Below, in pieces: positions 35,434 to 44,375 of a stretch of 64,000 nucleotides of DNA. Source of the stretch: Winogradskyella wandonensis (GTDB lineage: Bacteria; Bacteroidota; Bacteroidia; Flavobacteriales; Flavobacteriaceae). The stretch lies in the NCBI RefSeq assembly GCF_004346845.1, contig NZ_SMGI01000001.1, positions 963,116-1,027,115 of the forward strand. The letters are read 5' to 3'. The translations under genes were made by a program, and so were the position numbers. The notes beneath the pieces were generated by a model, which was not told where the DNA came from, did no database searches, and was given only the letters and a program-made list of their open reading frames with translations. Position 1 is the first letter of the stretch. Every line of letters starts with the position of its first letter.

Positions 35434-36390
35434 TTACTTAGATGTCTCTAAATACTTAAGTACGTTTTTTTCGATACGTTGCTGAATGTTGGAGACATCT
35501 GCTTTTACAAATGGTTCACCAGTAATATTCTCGTAAAGTTCTATGTAACGTTCGCTTACAGATTCGATGTATTCGTCTGTCATATGTGGAACAGTTTGCC
35601 CTTCTAACCCTTGAAAGTGATTTGATATCAACCACTGACGAACAAATTCTTTGGACAATTGTTTTTGTGCTTCTCCTCTGCTCTGGCGCTCTTCATAACC
35701 ATCGGCATAGAAATAACGGGATGAGTCTGGCGTGTGTATTTCGTCAATGAGCACAATTTTTCCGTCTTTAGTTTTTCCGAATTCGTACTTGGTATCCACC
35801 AAAATTAAACCACGCTTAGCAGCAATTTCCGTACCTCGTTGAAATAGTTTACGGGTATAATCTTCGAGAACTATGTAATCTTCTTCAGGGACAATGCCTC
35901 GCTTAAGAATGTTTTCTCTCGAAATATCCTCGTCATGGTCGCCTTTTTCTGCTTTTGTGGCAGGCGTTATAATAGGCTCAGGAAATTTATCATTTTCTTG
36001 CATACCTTCTGGCATTGCAACACCGCAAAGTAGTCGTTTGCCCAGTTTATATTCGCGCGCCGCATGACCAGACATGTAACCACGAATAACCATTTCTACC
36101 TTAAAGGGTTCGCACAAATGACCTACAGCAACATTTGGGTCTGGTGTAGCCACTAACCAATTTGGGACTAAATCCTCAGTAGCCTTCATCATTTGTGTGG
36201 CAATCTGATTTAAAATTTGTCCTTTATACGGTATACCTTTGGGCATAACCACATCAAAAGCAGAAAGCCTATCTGTAGCAATCATTACTAATTGCTCGTT
36301 ATTAATGTTATATACTTCTCTTACTTTTCCTTTATAAACACTTTTCTGATTAGGAAAATTAAAATCTGTGTCTACGATAGTTCGGCTCAT
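35434..36390 (-). CDS. purC: Phosphoribosylaminoimidazole-succinocarboxamide synthase
   Basis: A 318-residue SAICAR synthetase for step 8 of de novo IMP synthesis (CAIR + aspartate + ATP). Seen: YKGKVREVY near the N-terminus for ATP binding, [13 protein letters not shown], the substrate motif [14 protein letters not shown] and LVDTKYEFG plus [12 protein letters not shown]. It is of the longer type found in Bacteroidota and fungi. It starts 1 nt within the stop of phoH, so the two are one transcription unit. Confidence 0.96.
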   Translation of the reverse strand: MSRTIVDTDFNFPNQKSVYKGKVREVYNINNEQLVMIATDRLSAFDVVMPKGIPYKGQILNQIATQMMKATEDLVPNWLVATPDPNVAVGHLCEPFKVEMVIRGYMSGHAAREYKLGKRLLCGVAMPEGMQENDKFPEPIITPATKAEKGDHDEDISRENILKRGIVPEEDYIVLEDYTRKLFQRGTEIAAKRGLILVDTKYEFGKTKDGKIVLIDEIHTPDSSRYFYADGYEERQSRGEAQKQLSKEFVRQWLISNHFQGLEGQTVPHMTDEYIESVSERYIELYENITGEPFVKADVSNIQQRIEKNVLKYLETSK

Positions 36391-37343
36391 TAATCTCTAT
36401 TTTCAATTTCTTTATATGCTGCGATAACTTTCTTTACTAATTTATGGCGAATAACATCTTTATCGTCTAAATAAATCATGCCTATGCCTTCTACATTCTT
36501 AAGCACTAATAGTGCTTCTTTAAGCCCCGAAATAGTTCGTCTTGGTAAATCGACTTGTCCCGGGTCGCCAGTTAATAAAAACTTGGCGTTTTTGCCCATA
36601 CGGGTTAGAAACATTTTCATTTGATTATGCGTTGTATTCTGGCCTTCGTCTAAGATTACAAAAGCATTGTCTAATGTACGGCCACGCATAAAGGCCAATG
36701 GCGCAATTTGCACAACGCCTTTTTCTATATAACTTGCTAGCTTTTCCGCAGGAATCATATCCCTCAACGCGTCATAAAGCGGCTGCATGTATGGATCTAA
36801 CTTTTCTTTTAAATCGCCTGGTAAAAATCCTAAATTCTCGCCAGCTTCTACTGCCGGACGTGTAAGAATAATGCGCTTTACTTGTTTGTTTTTTAAGGCT
36901 TGTACTGCAAGTGCTACACCTGTATAGGTTTTTCCGGTACCAGCTGGGCCAATCGCAAAAACCATATCGTTTTTGCGCATACTTTCTACCAACTTACGTT
37001 GGTTTGCAGTCTGTGCCTTGATTAGTTTTCCGCCCACACCATGAACTATGACTTCTCCGCTTTTTTCGGACGTGTTATAATCATCACTTGTCTGGCTGGT
37101 TAAGACGCGTTCGATAACATTTTCGTCGAGTTTGTTGTACTTACCAAAGTGCATCATTAGCATAGTCATGCGACGATCAAACTCTTCTAAAAGTTCTTCG
37201 TCTCCATACGCCATAATTTTATTGCCTCGAGCGACTATTTTTAGTTTAGGAAAATATTTTTTAAGTAAGGTTATGTTGGCGTTTTGTGCGCCGAAAAATT
37301 CTTTAGGGGAAATTTCTTCAAGTTCAAGGATAAGTTCGTTCAA
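36390..37343 (-). CDS. PhoH-family P-loop ATPase
   Basis: A 317-residue PhoH-like (PhoH/YbeZ) protein. An N-terminal domain (about 1-110) precedes the ATPase with Walker A GPAGTGKT (132-139), Walker [10 protein letters not shown] and sensor [10 protein letters not shown]. Family members are RNA-associated ATPases linked to YbeY and rRNA handling. Shares its last base with the purC start. Promoter box at 37400-37407. Confidence 0.94.
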   Translation of the reverse strand: MNELILELEEISPKEFFGAQNANITLLKKYFPKLKIVARGNKIMAYGDEELLEEFDRRMTMLMMHFGKYNKLDENVIERVLTSQTSDDYNTSEKSGEVIVHGVGGKLIKAQTANQRKLVESMRKNDMVFAIGPAGTGKTYTGVALAVQALKNKQVKRIILTRPAVEAGENLGFLPGDLKEKLDPYMQPLYDALRDMIPAEKLASYIEKGVVQIAPLAFMRGRTLDNAFVILDEGQNTTHNQMKMFLTRMGKNAKFLLTGDPGQVDLPRRTISGLKEALLVLKNVEGIGMIYLDDKDVIRHKLVKKVIAAYKEIENRD

Positions 37344-37383
37344 AAGCGAGTTGTTTTTAATGAATATATCAGTTCAATTTTAT

Positions 37384-37407
37384 TAGTTTTGTCTTTCAAC
37401 AAATCTA
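37384..37407. promoter_or_regulatory. Back-to-back -7 boxes for phoH-purC and the SAM hydrolase gene
   Basis: TAGTTTTG on the plus strand (37384-37391) and TAGATTTG on the minus strand (37400-37407) both match TAnnTTTG. They serve the genes starting at 37454 and 37343, with leaders of about 60 nt each. The two promoters overlap, so polymerase binding may be exclusive. No -33 TTG was found for either. Confidence 0.5.
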
Positions 37408-37453
37408 ACAATTTAATCTCTCGATAAGTTAAAAAAATATTAACAATTAGTAA

Positions 37454-38290
37454 ATGCCAATCATAACCTTAACTACAGATTTTGGAGAAAAAGACCACTT
37501 TGCAGGTGCAGTTAAAGGTGCTATTTACAGCGAGCTTTCTGATATAAAAATTGTTGATGTTTCGCATTCTATTTCGCCATTTAATATTATCGAAGCGGCT
37601 TACACCATACAGAATGCTTACAGTAGTTTTCCTAAAGGAACAATTCATATTATTGGGATTGACTCAGAACTAAGCCCAGAAAATAAGCATATTGCCGTAA
37701 AATTAGACGACCACTATTTTATCTGTGCCAACAACGGCATTATGAGTATGATTTGCCAAGACATTTCACCAGAGAAAATTGTAGAGATTAACATACACGA
37801 TAAAATACAAACGAGCTTTCCTGTATTAGATGTTTTTGTAAAAGTTGCTTGCCATATTGCTCGAGGTGGAACATTAGAAGTGATTGGAAAAGTTATTAAC
37901 AATATAAAACCGATTAAATATTTAGTACCCTTTGTTAACGATGATAAAACTCAGATTATTGGCACCATTATTTACATAGATAATTATGGAAATGTAATTA
38001 CCAACATTAAGCGAAAGTTTTTTGAGTCCATACAAAAAACACGAAGCTACGAGATAGCCGCAAGGAACTATAAATTTAATACTGTTCACGACCGCTATAG
38101 TGATATTATTAACTTTGATATCCCGGAAGAGAAACGTAATGATGAGGGCAAGGCTTTAGTTGTGTTTAATGCCTCGAATTATTTAGAAATTGCCGTCTAT
38201 AAAAGTAATTGCAGTACTGTGGGTAGTGCGTCTACTTTAATGGGTTTAAAAGCAATGGATACGGTCACGGTAACATTTAATAAGCTTTAA
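37454..38290 (+). CDS. S-adenosyl-L-methionine hydrolase (adenosine-forming), DUF62 family
   Basis: A 278-residue DUF62/SAM hydroxide adenosyltransferase. The N-terminal TLTTDFGEKDHFAGAVKG carries the conserved Asp and the C-terminal domain has IDNYGNVITNIK. The family splits SAM with water into adenosine and methionine and is related to fluorinase and chlorinase; there is no sign of the halogenase loop. It starts a short plus-strand run leading to gldF, one base before the monooxygenase gene. Confidence 0.92.
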   Translation: MPIITLTTDFGEKDHFAGAVKGAIYSELSDIKIVDVSHSISPFNIIEAAYTIQNAYSSFPKGTIHIIGIDSELSPENKHIAVKLDDHYFICANNGIMSMICQDISPEKIVEINIHDKIQTSFPVLDVFVKVACHIARGGTLEVIGKVINNIKPIKYLVPFVNDDKTQIIGTIIYIDNYGNVITNIKRKFFESIQKTRSYEIAARNYKFNTVHDRYSDIINFDIPEEKRNDEGKALVVFNASNYLEIAVYKSNCSTVGSASTLMGLKAMDTVTVTFNKL

Positions 38291-38291
38291 A

Positions 38292-38612
38292 ATGTTAATA
38301 CGAATTGTAAAAATGAGTTTTCAACCTGAAAAAATAGATACATTTTTGTCTAATTTTGAAGCAAATAAATCCAAGATTCGTGCGTTTGAAGGTTGCCATT
38401 TATTAGAATTGTACAGAGACCAAACCAATACGAATATTTTTTTTACGTACAGCTATTGGACCTCGGAAGCAGATTTAAATACTTACAGAACATCTGATTT
38501 ATTTAAGGGTGTTTGGGCAAAAACCAAACCCTTGTTTAACGCCAAACCAGAAGCTTGGAGTGTAGATAAACTCGTTTCGCTTAATGGAGATGTTAGAAAT
38601 ATAAATAACTGA
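38292..38612 (+). CDS. ABM-domain (antibiotic biosynthesis monooxygenase-like) small protein
   Basis: A 106-residue ferredoxin-like ABM protein: VKMSFQPEKIDTFLSNFE at the start, GCHLLELYRDQTN in the middle and FTYSYWTSEADLNTY before the final helix. Such dimeric proteins include heme-degrading enzymes and many of unknown role. It begins 1 nt after the SAM hydrolase stop. The 7-bp repeat tract follows its stop codon directly. Confidence 0.88.
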   Translation: MLIRIVKMSFQPEKIDTFLSNFEANKSKIRAFEGCHLLELYRDQTNTNIFFTYSYWTSEADLNTYRTSDLFKGVWAKTKPLFNAKPEAWSVDKLVSLNGDVRNINN

Positions 38613-38620
38613 ATACAAAA

Positions 38621-38676
38621 TACTGAATACTGAATACTGAATACTGAATACTGAATACTGAATACTGAATACTGAA
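38621..38676 (+). repeat. Tandem repeat (TACTGAA)x8
   Basis: Eight perfect, uninterrupted copies of TACTGAA fill the spacer between the ABM gene (stop 38612) and gldF (ATG 38683), ending 6 nt before the ATG. A partial, diverged copy precedes them (ACTGAATACAAAA). The unit is 7 bp, so gain or loss of a unit changes the leader length but, being noncoding, not a reading frame. Confidence 0.97.
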
Positions 38677-38682
38677 GTTAAT

Positions 38683-39408
38683 ATGCTAGCCATACTTAGA
38701 AAAGAAATAAGCACATTTTTTGCATCACCAATAGGCTATTTGGTAGTTGCTGTATTTTTATTACTTAATGGTCTATTTCTTTGGATATTTACTGGAGAGT
38801 TTAACATCTTAGATAATGGTTATGCAGATTTATCGTCATTCTTTTTACTAGCGCCGTGGATTTTAATTTTCTTGGTTCCTGCAGTAACCATGCGCAGTTT
38901 TAGTGATGAGAAAAAACAAGGTACCTTGGAATTATTGGTTACAAAGCCTCTATCACATTTTCAGATTATTTTAGGTAAATATTTCGGGGCTTTTCTGTTA
39001 ATTACCATTGCTTTAATACCTACTTTGCTTTATGTGTTTACCATTTATAAATTAGGAAATCCTAAAGGAAATCTAGATATGGGTAGTACACTTGGCTCTT
39101 ATTTTGGCTTGCTTTTTTTGGTAGCTGCTTATACTGCAATTGGCATTTTCGCCTCGAGTACTACAGACAACCAAATTGTTGCATTTATTATGGCAATTTT
39201 TATTTCTTTTATCTTCTATTTTGGGTTTGATGGTATTGCTAGTTATAACCTATTTGGCTCTGGCTTTAGTTTAGAAAATTTAGGTATGTCATCTCACTAC
39301 AAGAGTATGAGTCGCGGCGTTATAGATACAAGAGATTTATTATACTTTATAAGCATCGCTACATTATTTATTTTGCTTACTAAGCTAAACATAAAACAAC
39401 CTAGATGA
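38683..39408 (+). CDS. gldF: Gliding-motility ABC transporter permease GldF
   Basis: A 241-residue ABC-2-type permease with six membrane helices. The start MLAILRKEISTFFASPIGYL is the GldF hallmark, and SDEKKQGTLELLVTKPLS follows helix 2. GldA-GldF-GldG form an ABC transporter needed for gliding in flavobacteria. The downstream gene overlaps by 4 nt. The leader is the (TACTGAA)8 tract. Confidence 0.95.
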   Translation: MLAILRKEISTFFASPIGYLVVAVFLLLNGLFLWIFTGEFNILDNGYADLSSFFLLAPWILIFLVPAVTMRSFSDEKKQGTLELLVTKPLSHFQIILGKYFGAFLLITIALIPTLLYVFTIYKLGNPKGNLDMGSTLGSYFGLLFLVAAYTAIGIFASSTTDNQIVAFIMAIFISFIFYFGFDGIASYNLFGSGFSLENLGMSSHYKSMSRGVIDTRDLLYFISIATLFILLTKLNIKQPR

Positions 39409-39902
39409 TAATTACACCCACATTAGTAATTTTAATGGCAATTGTCTTTATACTGCTGTTTTTGTTTTTAAAAACCGTAGATAATAGAAAATGGTTAGTG
39501 TTTCTTATAAGTTTAGTGTTAACACCTTTAACCTATTTCTATGTTGTATATCCTTTTATAAATATTGTTAGCAGTTATCATCATCAAAAATATTTTAATT
39601 CTGAAGCCTGGTTAGAAAAACCTGCTTTACGTTACGAGATGATAGATTCTACAATAGAAACAGATACTCTAAAAGGGAAAACAAAAACCGAAATAGAAAC
39701 ACTTCTAGGAAAAGCCGAATGGCTAACTTGGGATGATGAAAAAAAGGCACATGATACTAATAAATGGAACTATGGATTAGGTATTGAGCCTGGTGCATTT
39801 ACAGACGAAAAGAGTAATGTTGAAATATCTTTTAAAAACAATAAAGTCGCATCGCTAAAAACATACACAGAACCTATAATTTTTGATACCGTTGAGGACT
39901 AA
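39405..39902 (+). CDS. Membrane-anchored protein inserted between gldF and gldG; BamE/SmpA-like tail
   Basis: A 165-residue protein with two N-terminal membrane helices (about 5-23 and 30-50) and a soluble C-terminal domain (about 75-165). KGKTKTEIETLLGKAEW followed by a beta-rich end with VEISFKNNKVASL resembles the SmpA/BamE-like fold that begins with a KGMT-type motif. It overlaps gldF by 4 nt and gldG by up to 20 nt. In other flavobacteria gldF and gldG usually adjoin directly. Role unknown; a gliding/ABC accessory is inferred from tight coupling. Confidence 0.75.
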   Translation: MIITPTLVILMAIVFILLFLFLKTVDNRKWLVFLISLVLTPLTYFYVVYPFINIVSSYHHQKYFNSEAWLEKPALRYEMIDSTIETDTLKGKTKTEIETLLGKAEWLTWDDEKKAHDTNKWNYGLGIEPGAFTDEKSNVEISFKNNKVASLKTYTEPIIFDTVED

Positions 39903-41559
39903 TAAAATAGCATATATACTAATCGTTTTAATAGCAATTATTATAGTTAATATTCTAGGTAATGCTGTTTATAAACGTTTTGATTTAACGAAAGACGGTC
40001 GTTACACACTTTCCGAAACTACAAAAACAATTATTTATAAAGCGGATTCCCCATTAATTATTGATATATTCTTAGAAGGTGATTTACCATCGGAATTTAA
40101 GTTATTGCAAACAGAGACTAAGCAGCTTATCGAAGAATTTCAGGCTATAAATCCGCTTATAAAAGTCAATTATATTAATCCACTTGCAGATGAAGATAAT
40201 CGTGACCGTGTCATAAGCGAATTGACTCGCAGCGGTCTGGAACCTTATGTAAATAGTAAAAAAGTAAGTGGAAAAATAACTCAAGAGCTTCTCTTTCCTT
40301 GGGGCTTTGCAAGCTATCAAGGCAGAACTGTTAAGATTCCGCTTTTTAAAAAAAGTATAACCGAAGATTTACAAACGCAAGTTGCTAGCTCCATTCAACA
40401 GTTGGAGTATAATTTTGCGGATGCCTTTAACCAAATTACTAAAGAAAAATCCAAATCTATTGCCATCTTAAAAGGTAATGGACAGCTTAGAGATATCTAT
40501 ATTGCAGATTTCCTTCAGACTGTAAAACCCTATTACAACCTGGCTCAGTTTACTTTAGACTCGGTTGCAACAAACCCCAAAAAAACCTTAAACGATTTAA
40601 AGCAGTACGACCTTATAATTTCGGCTAAACCAAGTGAAGCATTTTCTGAAAACGAAAAATTGGTTTTAGACCAATATACCATGTCTGGTGGAAAAAGTAT
40701 TTGGCTAACAGAGTCTATAATCATGGATAAAGATAGCTTGTACAACGAAAAAGGGACTTCAGTAAGCGTTGGAAAAGAGTTAAACCTAACTGATTTTTTC
40801 TTTCAGTACGGCGTGCGAATAAATCAAAACTTAGTTAAGGATTTATACTCTGCTCCGATTCCGCTAGCCATTGGCGAAGGTAGTAATACACAATTTCAAC
40901 CTGTACAATGGCAATATTCGCCTTTAGCAACTTCGGATTTAAAACATCCAATTAGCGATAATATTGACTTGGTAAAATTCGATTTTGCTAGTCAAATAGA
41001 CACGCTTAAGAATACAATTAAGAAAACGGTACTCCTGCAGTCGTCAGAACGCACAAAGTTAGAAGGACCATTAAAAAATATATCACTATCTTCAGTAACA
41101 CAACAGCCAGATACGGAAAATTACAATCAAGGAAAACAGAATTTGGCTGTACTTTTAGAAGGCGAGTTTAATTCGGTTTATAAAAATCGTGTTTTACCAT
41201 TCGACATTGATAATTATATCGAGAAAAGTGTGCCAACCAAGATGGTTGTTATTTCTGATGGCGATGTAATAAAAAACGAAGTGTCTCGTAATAGACCGCT
41301 TCAACTAGGATTTGAGCGTATCACAGGAAGAACCTATGGTAATAAAGAATTTTTACTAAATACCGTTAACTATCTTTTAGACGACTCCGGACTTATAAAC
41401 ATTAGAGCAAAGTCTGTAGAAGTGGCATTTTTAGATTCTGAAAAAATTGAAGCATCTAAAGGCACTTGGCAACTTGTTAATATAGCCCTACCTCTACTGC
41501 TTTTGGGCTTATTTGGACTGCTATTTAATTTCTTAAGAAAACGAAAGTACGCTAGATAA
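39883..41559 (+). CDS. gldG: Gliding-motility ABC transporter substrate-binding-like protein GldG, non-ATG start
   Basis: About 558 residues: an N-terminal membrane helix (about 8-28), the conserved RFDLTKDGRYTLS, a large periplasmic domain and a C-terminal helix near 530-552 followed by a basic tail. No ATG exists in frame near the start. TTG at 39883 or TTG at 39892 (LRTNKIAYIL) are the candidates, both inside the 3' end of the previous gene. GldG is the auxiliary component of the GldAFG transporter. Confidence 0.9.
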   Translation: MIPLRTNKIAYILIVLIAIIIVNILGNAVYKRFDLTKDGRYTLSETTKTIIYKADSPLIIDIFLEGDLPSEFKLLQTETKQLIEEFQAINPLIKVNYINPLADEDNRDRVISELTRSGLEPYVNSKKVSGKITQELLFPWGFASYQGRTVKIPLFKKSITEDLQTQVASSIQQLEYNFADAFNQITKEKSKSIAILKGNGQLRDIYIADFLQTVKPYYNLAQFTLDSVATNPKKTLNDLKQYDLIISAKPSEAFSENEKLVLDQYTMSGGKSIWLTESIIMDKDSLYNEKGTSVSVGKELNLTDFFFQYGVRINQNLVKDLYSAPIPLAIGEGSNTQFQPVQWQYSPLATSDLKHPISDNIDLVKFDFASQIDTLKNTIKKTVLLQSSERTKLEGPLKNISLSSVTQQPDTENYNQGKQNLAVLLEGEFNSVYKNRVLPFDIDNYIEKSVPTKMVVISDGDVIKNEVSRNRPLQLGFERITGRTYGNKEFLLNTVNYLLDDSGLINIRAKSVEVAFLDSEKIEASKGTWQLVNIALPLLLLGLFGLLFNFLRKRKYAR

Positions 41560-41622
41560 CTCACATGCATAGATGGCTAACAAATGTTAATAAGTTTGTT
41601 TCAAAAAGCCGCGCTATTGAGA

Positions 41623-41630
41623 TATATTTG
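41623..41630 (+). promoter_or_regulatory. -7 box of dnaN
   Basis: TATATTTG matches TAnnTTTG, 38 nt before the dnaN ATG. dnaN therefore appears independent of the upstream gld genes. Confidence 0.5.
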
Positions 41631-41667
41631 TAAATAGATTAAAAATTTAGAAATACCATATCTATAT

Positions 41668-42786
41668 ATGAAATTTATAGTATCAAGCACCTATTTATTA
41701 AAACAGCTTCAAGTATTAGGCGGTGTAATAAACAGTAGTAACACCTTACCAATTTTAGATAATTTTTTGTTTGAATTAAATCAGTCAAGCCTTACGGTTT
41801 CTGCGAGCGATTTAGAAACAACAATGATTTCTACAATTGATGTAGAAAGTGATTCTGAAGGCAGTATTGCTTTACCTGCAAGATTATTGTTAGACACATT
41901 AAAAACTTTCCCTGAACAACCTTTAACGTTTATTGTTGAAGATAACAATACTGTGGAAATAAGCTCAAACCACGGAAAATACGCCCTTGCCTATGCCGAT
42001 GGTGCTGAATTTCCTAAAGCTGTCGCTTTAGACAACCCTAGCACGACAAAAATTGAAGGTGATATTTTAGCAACTGCAATTAGCAAAACTATTTTTGCCG
42101 CAGGAAATGACGATTTAAGACCAGTAATGAGCGGTGTGTTTTTTCAATTTTCACCAGAGAATTTAACGTTTGTAGCTACAGATGCACATAAATTGGTAAA
42201 ATACACGCGTGAAGATGTTTCGGCTGAAGGTGTAGCGGAATTTATTATGCCTAAAAAGCCATTAAATCTCTTAAAAGGCATTTTGGCTGGAAGTGAAGAA
42301 CCCGTGACAATTGAGTATAACGACTCTAATGCGAAATTTACTTTTAATAATTCAGAATTAGTGTGCCGCTTAATTGATGGGAAATACCCGAATTATGAAG
42401 CGGTAATACCAAAAGAAAACCCAAATAAGTTAGTAATAGACCGTACTCAGTTTTTAAACTCAGTGAGACGTGTTAGTATATTTTCTAATAAGACAACACA
42501 TCAAATTCGACTAAAAATCGCTGGTGCAGAGTTAAATATCTCGGCAGAAGATATCGATTATAGTAACAAAGCAGAAGAACGTCTAAGCTGTGATTACCAA
42601 GGAGACGACATGCAAATAGGTTTTAATTCTCGTTTCTTAACAGAAATGATAAATAATCTAAGTTCTGATAACGTACAACTTGAAATGAGCTTACCAAACA
42701 GAGCTGGTATCCTAACACCAACAGATGGTCTTGATGAAGGCGAACATGTTACCATGCTAGTTATGCCTGTGATGCTAAATAGCTAA
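41668..42786 (+). CDS. dnaN: DNA polymerase III beta subunit (sliding clamp)
   Basis: A 372-residue clamp subunit with the usual three-fold repeat: VSSTYLLKQLQVLGGVINSSNTLPIL at the N-terminus, RPVMSGVFF in domain 2 and a C-terminal VMPVMLNS, close to the usual MPMR ending. It forms the dimeric ring that tethers polymerase III. In many bacteria dnaN follows dnaA; here it follows gldG and has its own promoter and terminator. Confidence 0.97.
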   Translation: MKFIVSSTYLLKQLQVLGGVINSSNTLPILDNFLFELNQSSLTVSASDLETTMISTIDVESDSEGSIALPARLLLDTLKTFPEQPLTFIVEDNNTVEISSNHGKYALAYADGAEFPKAVALDNPSTTKIEGDILATAISKTIFAAGNDDLRPVMSGVFFQFSPENLTFVATDAHKLVKYTREDVSAEGVAEFIMPKKPLNLLKGILAGSEEPVTIEYNDSNAKFTFNNSELVCRLIDGKYPNYEAVIPKENPNKLVIDRTQFLNSVRRVSIFSNKTTHQIRLKIAGAELNISAEDIDYSNKAEERLSCDYQGDDMQIGFNSRFLTEMINNLSSDNVQLEMSLPNRAGILTPTDGLDEGEHVTMLVMPVMLNS

Positions 42787-42812
42787 ATGAGGAAAGAATA
42801 CATAATATCATA

Positions 42813-42845
42813 AAAAAGGCTCACTGATTAGTGAGCCTTTTTTGA
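42813..42845 (+). terminator. Terminator of dnaN
   Basis: AAAAAGGCTCAC (42813-42824) pairs with GTGAGCCTTTTT (42831-42842) around TGATTA, with a T-run on both strands. It lies 26 nt after the dnaN stop and just before the convergent DUF4870 gene, so it may serve both. Confidence 0.9.
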
Positions 42846-42865
42846 TTACCTCTTTTACAAAATAA

Positions 42866-43231
42866 CTAACTAACAAAATTAAGAGATAATGGGTAGCTAG
42901 GTAACTCACCGTTACTAGCTTTTATACCATTTATTATAGGTAAGATAAAAGCAAACAGACCTATAGCTATAAGTAATAAAATTCCAAGTCCAAAAAGAAT
43001 AATAAGTGGAATACTTATGATTGTATATATAATAATACTTAACTGGAAATTAATAATTGCTTTTCCGTGCGCATCCATTCCTTCGACTTTATCTTTTTGC
43101 GTTACCCATAAAATTAGCGGCACAATTAAACCACCAAATCCAGTAAAGCAGGTTAATAATTGACACAAATGGGTTATAACCAATAACTGATTATCTTTTC
43201 GCATTGATACCTCGTAATAATTAGACTCCAT
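42866..43231 (-). CDS. DUF4870 membrane protein
   Basis: A 121-residue protein with three to four membrane helices. Signature segments are VITHLCQLLTCFTGFGGLIVP (near 17-37) and HGKAIINFQLS, matching DUF4870 (Tic20-like) proteins of unknown function. It is convergent with dnaN. The 45-residue membrane ORF upstream is on the same strand. Confidence 0.88.
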   Translation of the reverse strand: MESNYYEVSMRKDNQLLVITHLCQLLTCFTGFGGLIVPLILWVTQKDKVEGMDAHGKAIINFQLSIIIYTIISIPLIILFGLGILLLIAIGLFAFILPIINGIKASNGELPSYPLSLNFVS

Positions 43232-43330
43232 GATTATTGTTTTTATTATAAGACGTCAAGATTTTAAAAATGTTACAAAAAAAGAGCACAAACGTGCTCT
43301 AATTTTCTTTGGCAATCCATTAAGCCTAAA

Positions 43331-43468
43331 TTAATTATCGGTTTTATTCTTTTTAGTCATAAAATTAATTAGAACACCAATTAAGATTATAACCACTAAA
43401 GCAAAAACACCCATCATAATAACGCCGTTGGTCCAATCGTATAAAAGTGTAGTTAGTAAGTTAACCAT
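43331..43468 (-). CDS. 45-residue single-helix membrane protein
   Basis: An ATG at 43468 opens 45 codons to TAA at 43331-43333: MVNLLTTLLYDWTNGV, then a hydrophobic helix (about 16-36), then a lysine-rich end (TKKNKTDN). A positive tail after one helix is typical of tiny inner-membrane proteins. Similar small proteins occur, from memory, in flavobacteria. It is too short for automatic calling; composition and start support a real gene. Role unknown. Confidence 0.55.
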   Translation of the reverse strand: MVNLLTTLLYDWTNGVIMMGVFALVVIILIGVLINFMTKKNKTDN

Positions 43469-43686
43469 AAATTAAAATTTTAGTATTGTTGTAAAACTAT
43501 ACCAAAACATAAACATGAAATATGATAAAAGTCAGTTAGAAAAGTTGATTTACTTCCCAATACAATATTTAACTACCCTTATGTTTATTAGTGTTAATGC
43601 GTTTGGGCAACAAATAGGGTACAAAAAACGCATAAAAAGAGTCAATAAAGGGTAAACATTAATAAATTGAGTTACTAATATAGCAT

Positions 43687-43713
43687 AAAAAAACCGCTCG
43701 ATTAGAGCGGTTT
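43687..43713 (-). terminator. Terminator of the DUF6266 gene
   Basis: AAACCGCTC (43691-43699) pairs perfectly with GAGCGGTTT (43705-43713), followed on the minus strand by a T-run, about 20 nt after the DUF6266 stop. Confidence 0.85.
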
Positions 43714-43733
43714 CCAAATAAAAACACCAAGCA

Positions 43734-44375
43734 TTAATTAGCTGTACCAGAGCCTAAATAAATACTGTTTGATACTTGACTACCATCAGCAGAAATAAAC
43801 GCCATAAATAGCTCTACTGTATCTCCTGCATAAGTTGTTGGGATTGGAACAATTTGAGAACCTACTGTTCTATCTGCTCCATCAAGTAAAGAAATAGATT
43901 CCTTTTTTGATGGATTGTAAACCAACAACATCGCTTTATCAGTAGCATTCGCGTTACCTTCAGCAGAGTTATCATCCCAACCAAACGTTACTTCTCCAGC
44001 TGTTGCCAAATCAGTCGTAGGGTTTAACGCACCAGATAAACCTCCTCGACTTACTAAAGCGTTTGGATAGTCAATAACAAAGTTAGGTTCAGTACCTGTA
44101 ATCGCATTATTTAATACATACGACATCGCAGCATTAAATTCTGTTTTCTTAACAGCTAAACCTTTATAACCTAACTTTATAAAAGGCTTTACAGCCTGTA
44201 AAAATTCTAAAGTAGTAGTAAACTTGGTTCTTTGGTTTACTTGACCTACAGTTCTTGGATTGGCTACACTTGAAGGCTTAATTCTAATATAGTCAATACC
44301 TTTCCAGCTTCCACCGATAATGTTTCCAACCTTACCTGAAAGCCCTCCTAAAATACCTTGGGAAATTTTACCCAT
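43734..44375 (-). CDS. DUF6266 family protein
   Basis: A 213-residue protein with the typical start MGKISQGILGGLSGKVGNII and SWKGIDYIRIKP, a central helical part (about 45-90) and a beta-rich C-terminal half that resembles a fibronectin-type fold. DUF6266 proteins occur singly or in groups in Bacteroidota and their role is unknown. The repeated Gly motif near the N-terminus resembles phage structural proteins, but no phage genes are nearby. Own terminator; monocistronic. Confidence 0.85.
   Translation of the reverse strand: MGKISQGILGGLSGKVGNIIGGSWKGIDYIRIKPSSVANPRTVGQVNQRTKFTTTLEFLQAVKPFIKLGYKGLAVKKTEFNAAMSYVLNNAITGTEPNFVIDYPNALVSRGGLSGALNPTTDLATAGEVTFGWDDNSAEGNANATDKAMLLVYNPSKKESISLLDGADRTVGSQIVPIPTTYAGDTVELFMAFISADGSQVSNSIYLGSGTAN

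Noticed and set aside
38621..38676. CRISPR-like array
   Set aside because: The repeats are 7 bp with no spacers and no cas genes are near; this is a simple tandem repeat.
43734..44375. Prophage structural gene (DUF6266)
   Set aside because: No other phage-like gene in the surroundings; the family occurs widely as single genes in Bacteroidota.
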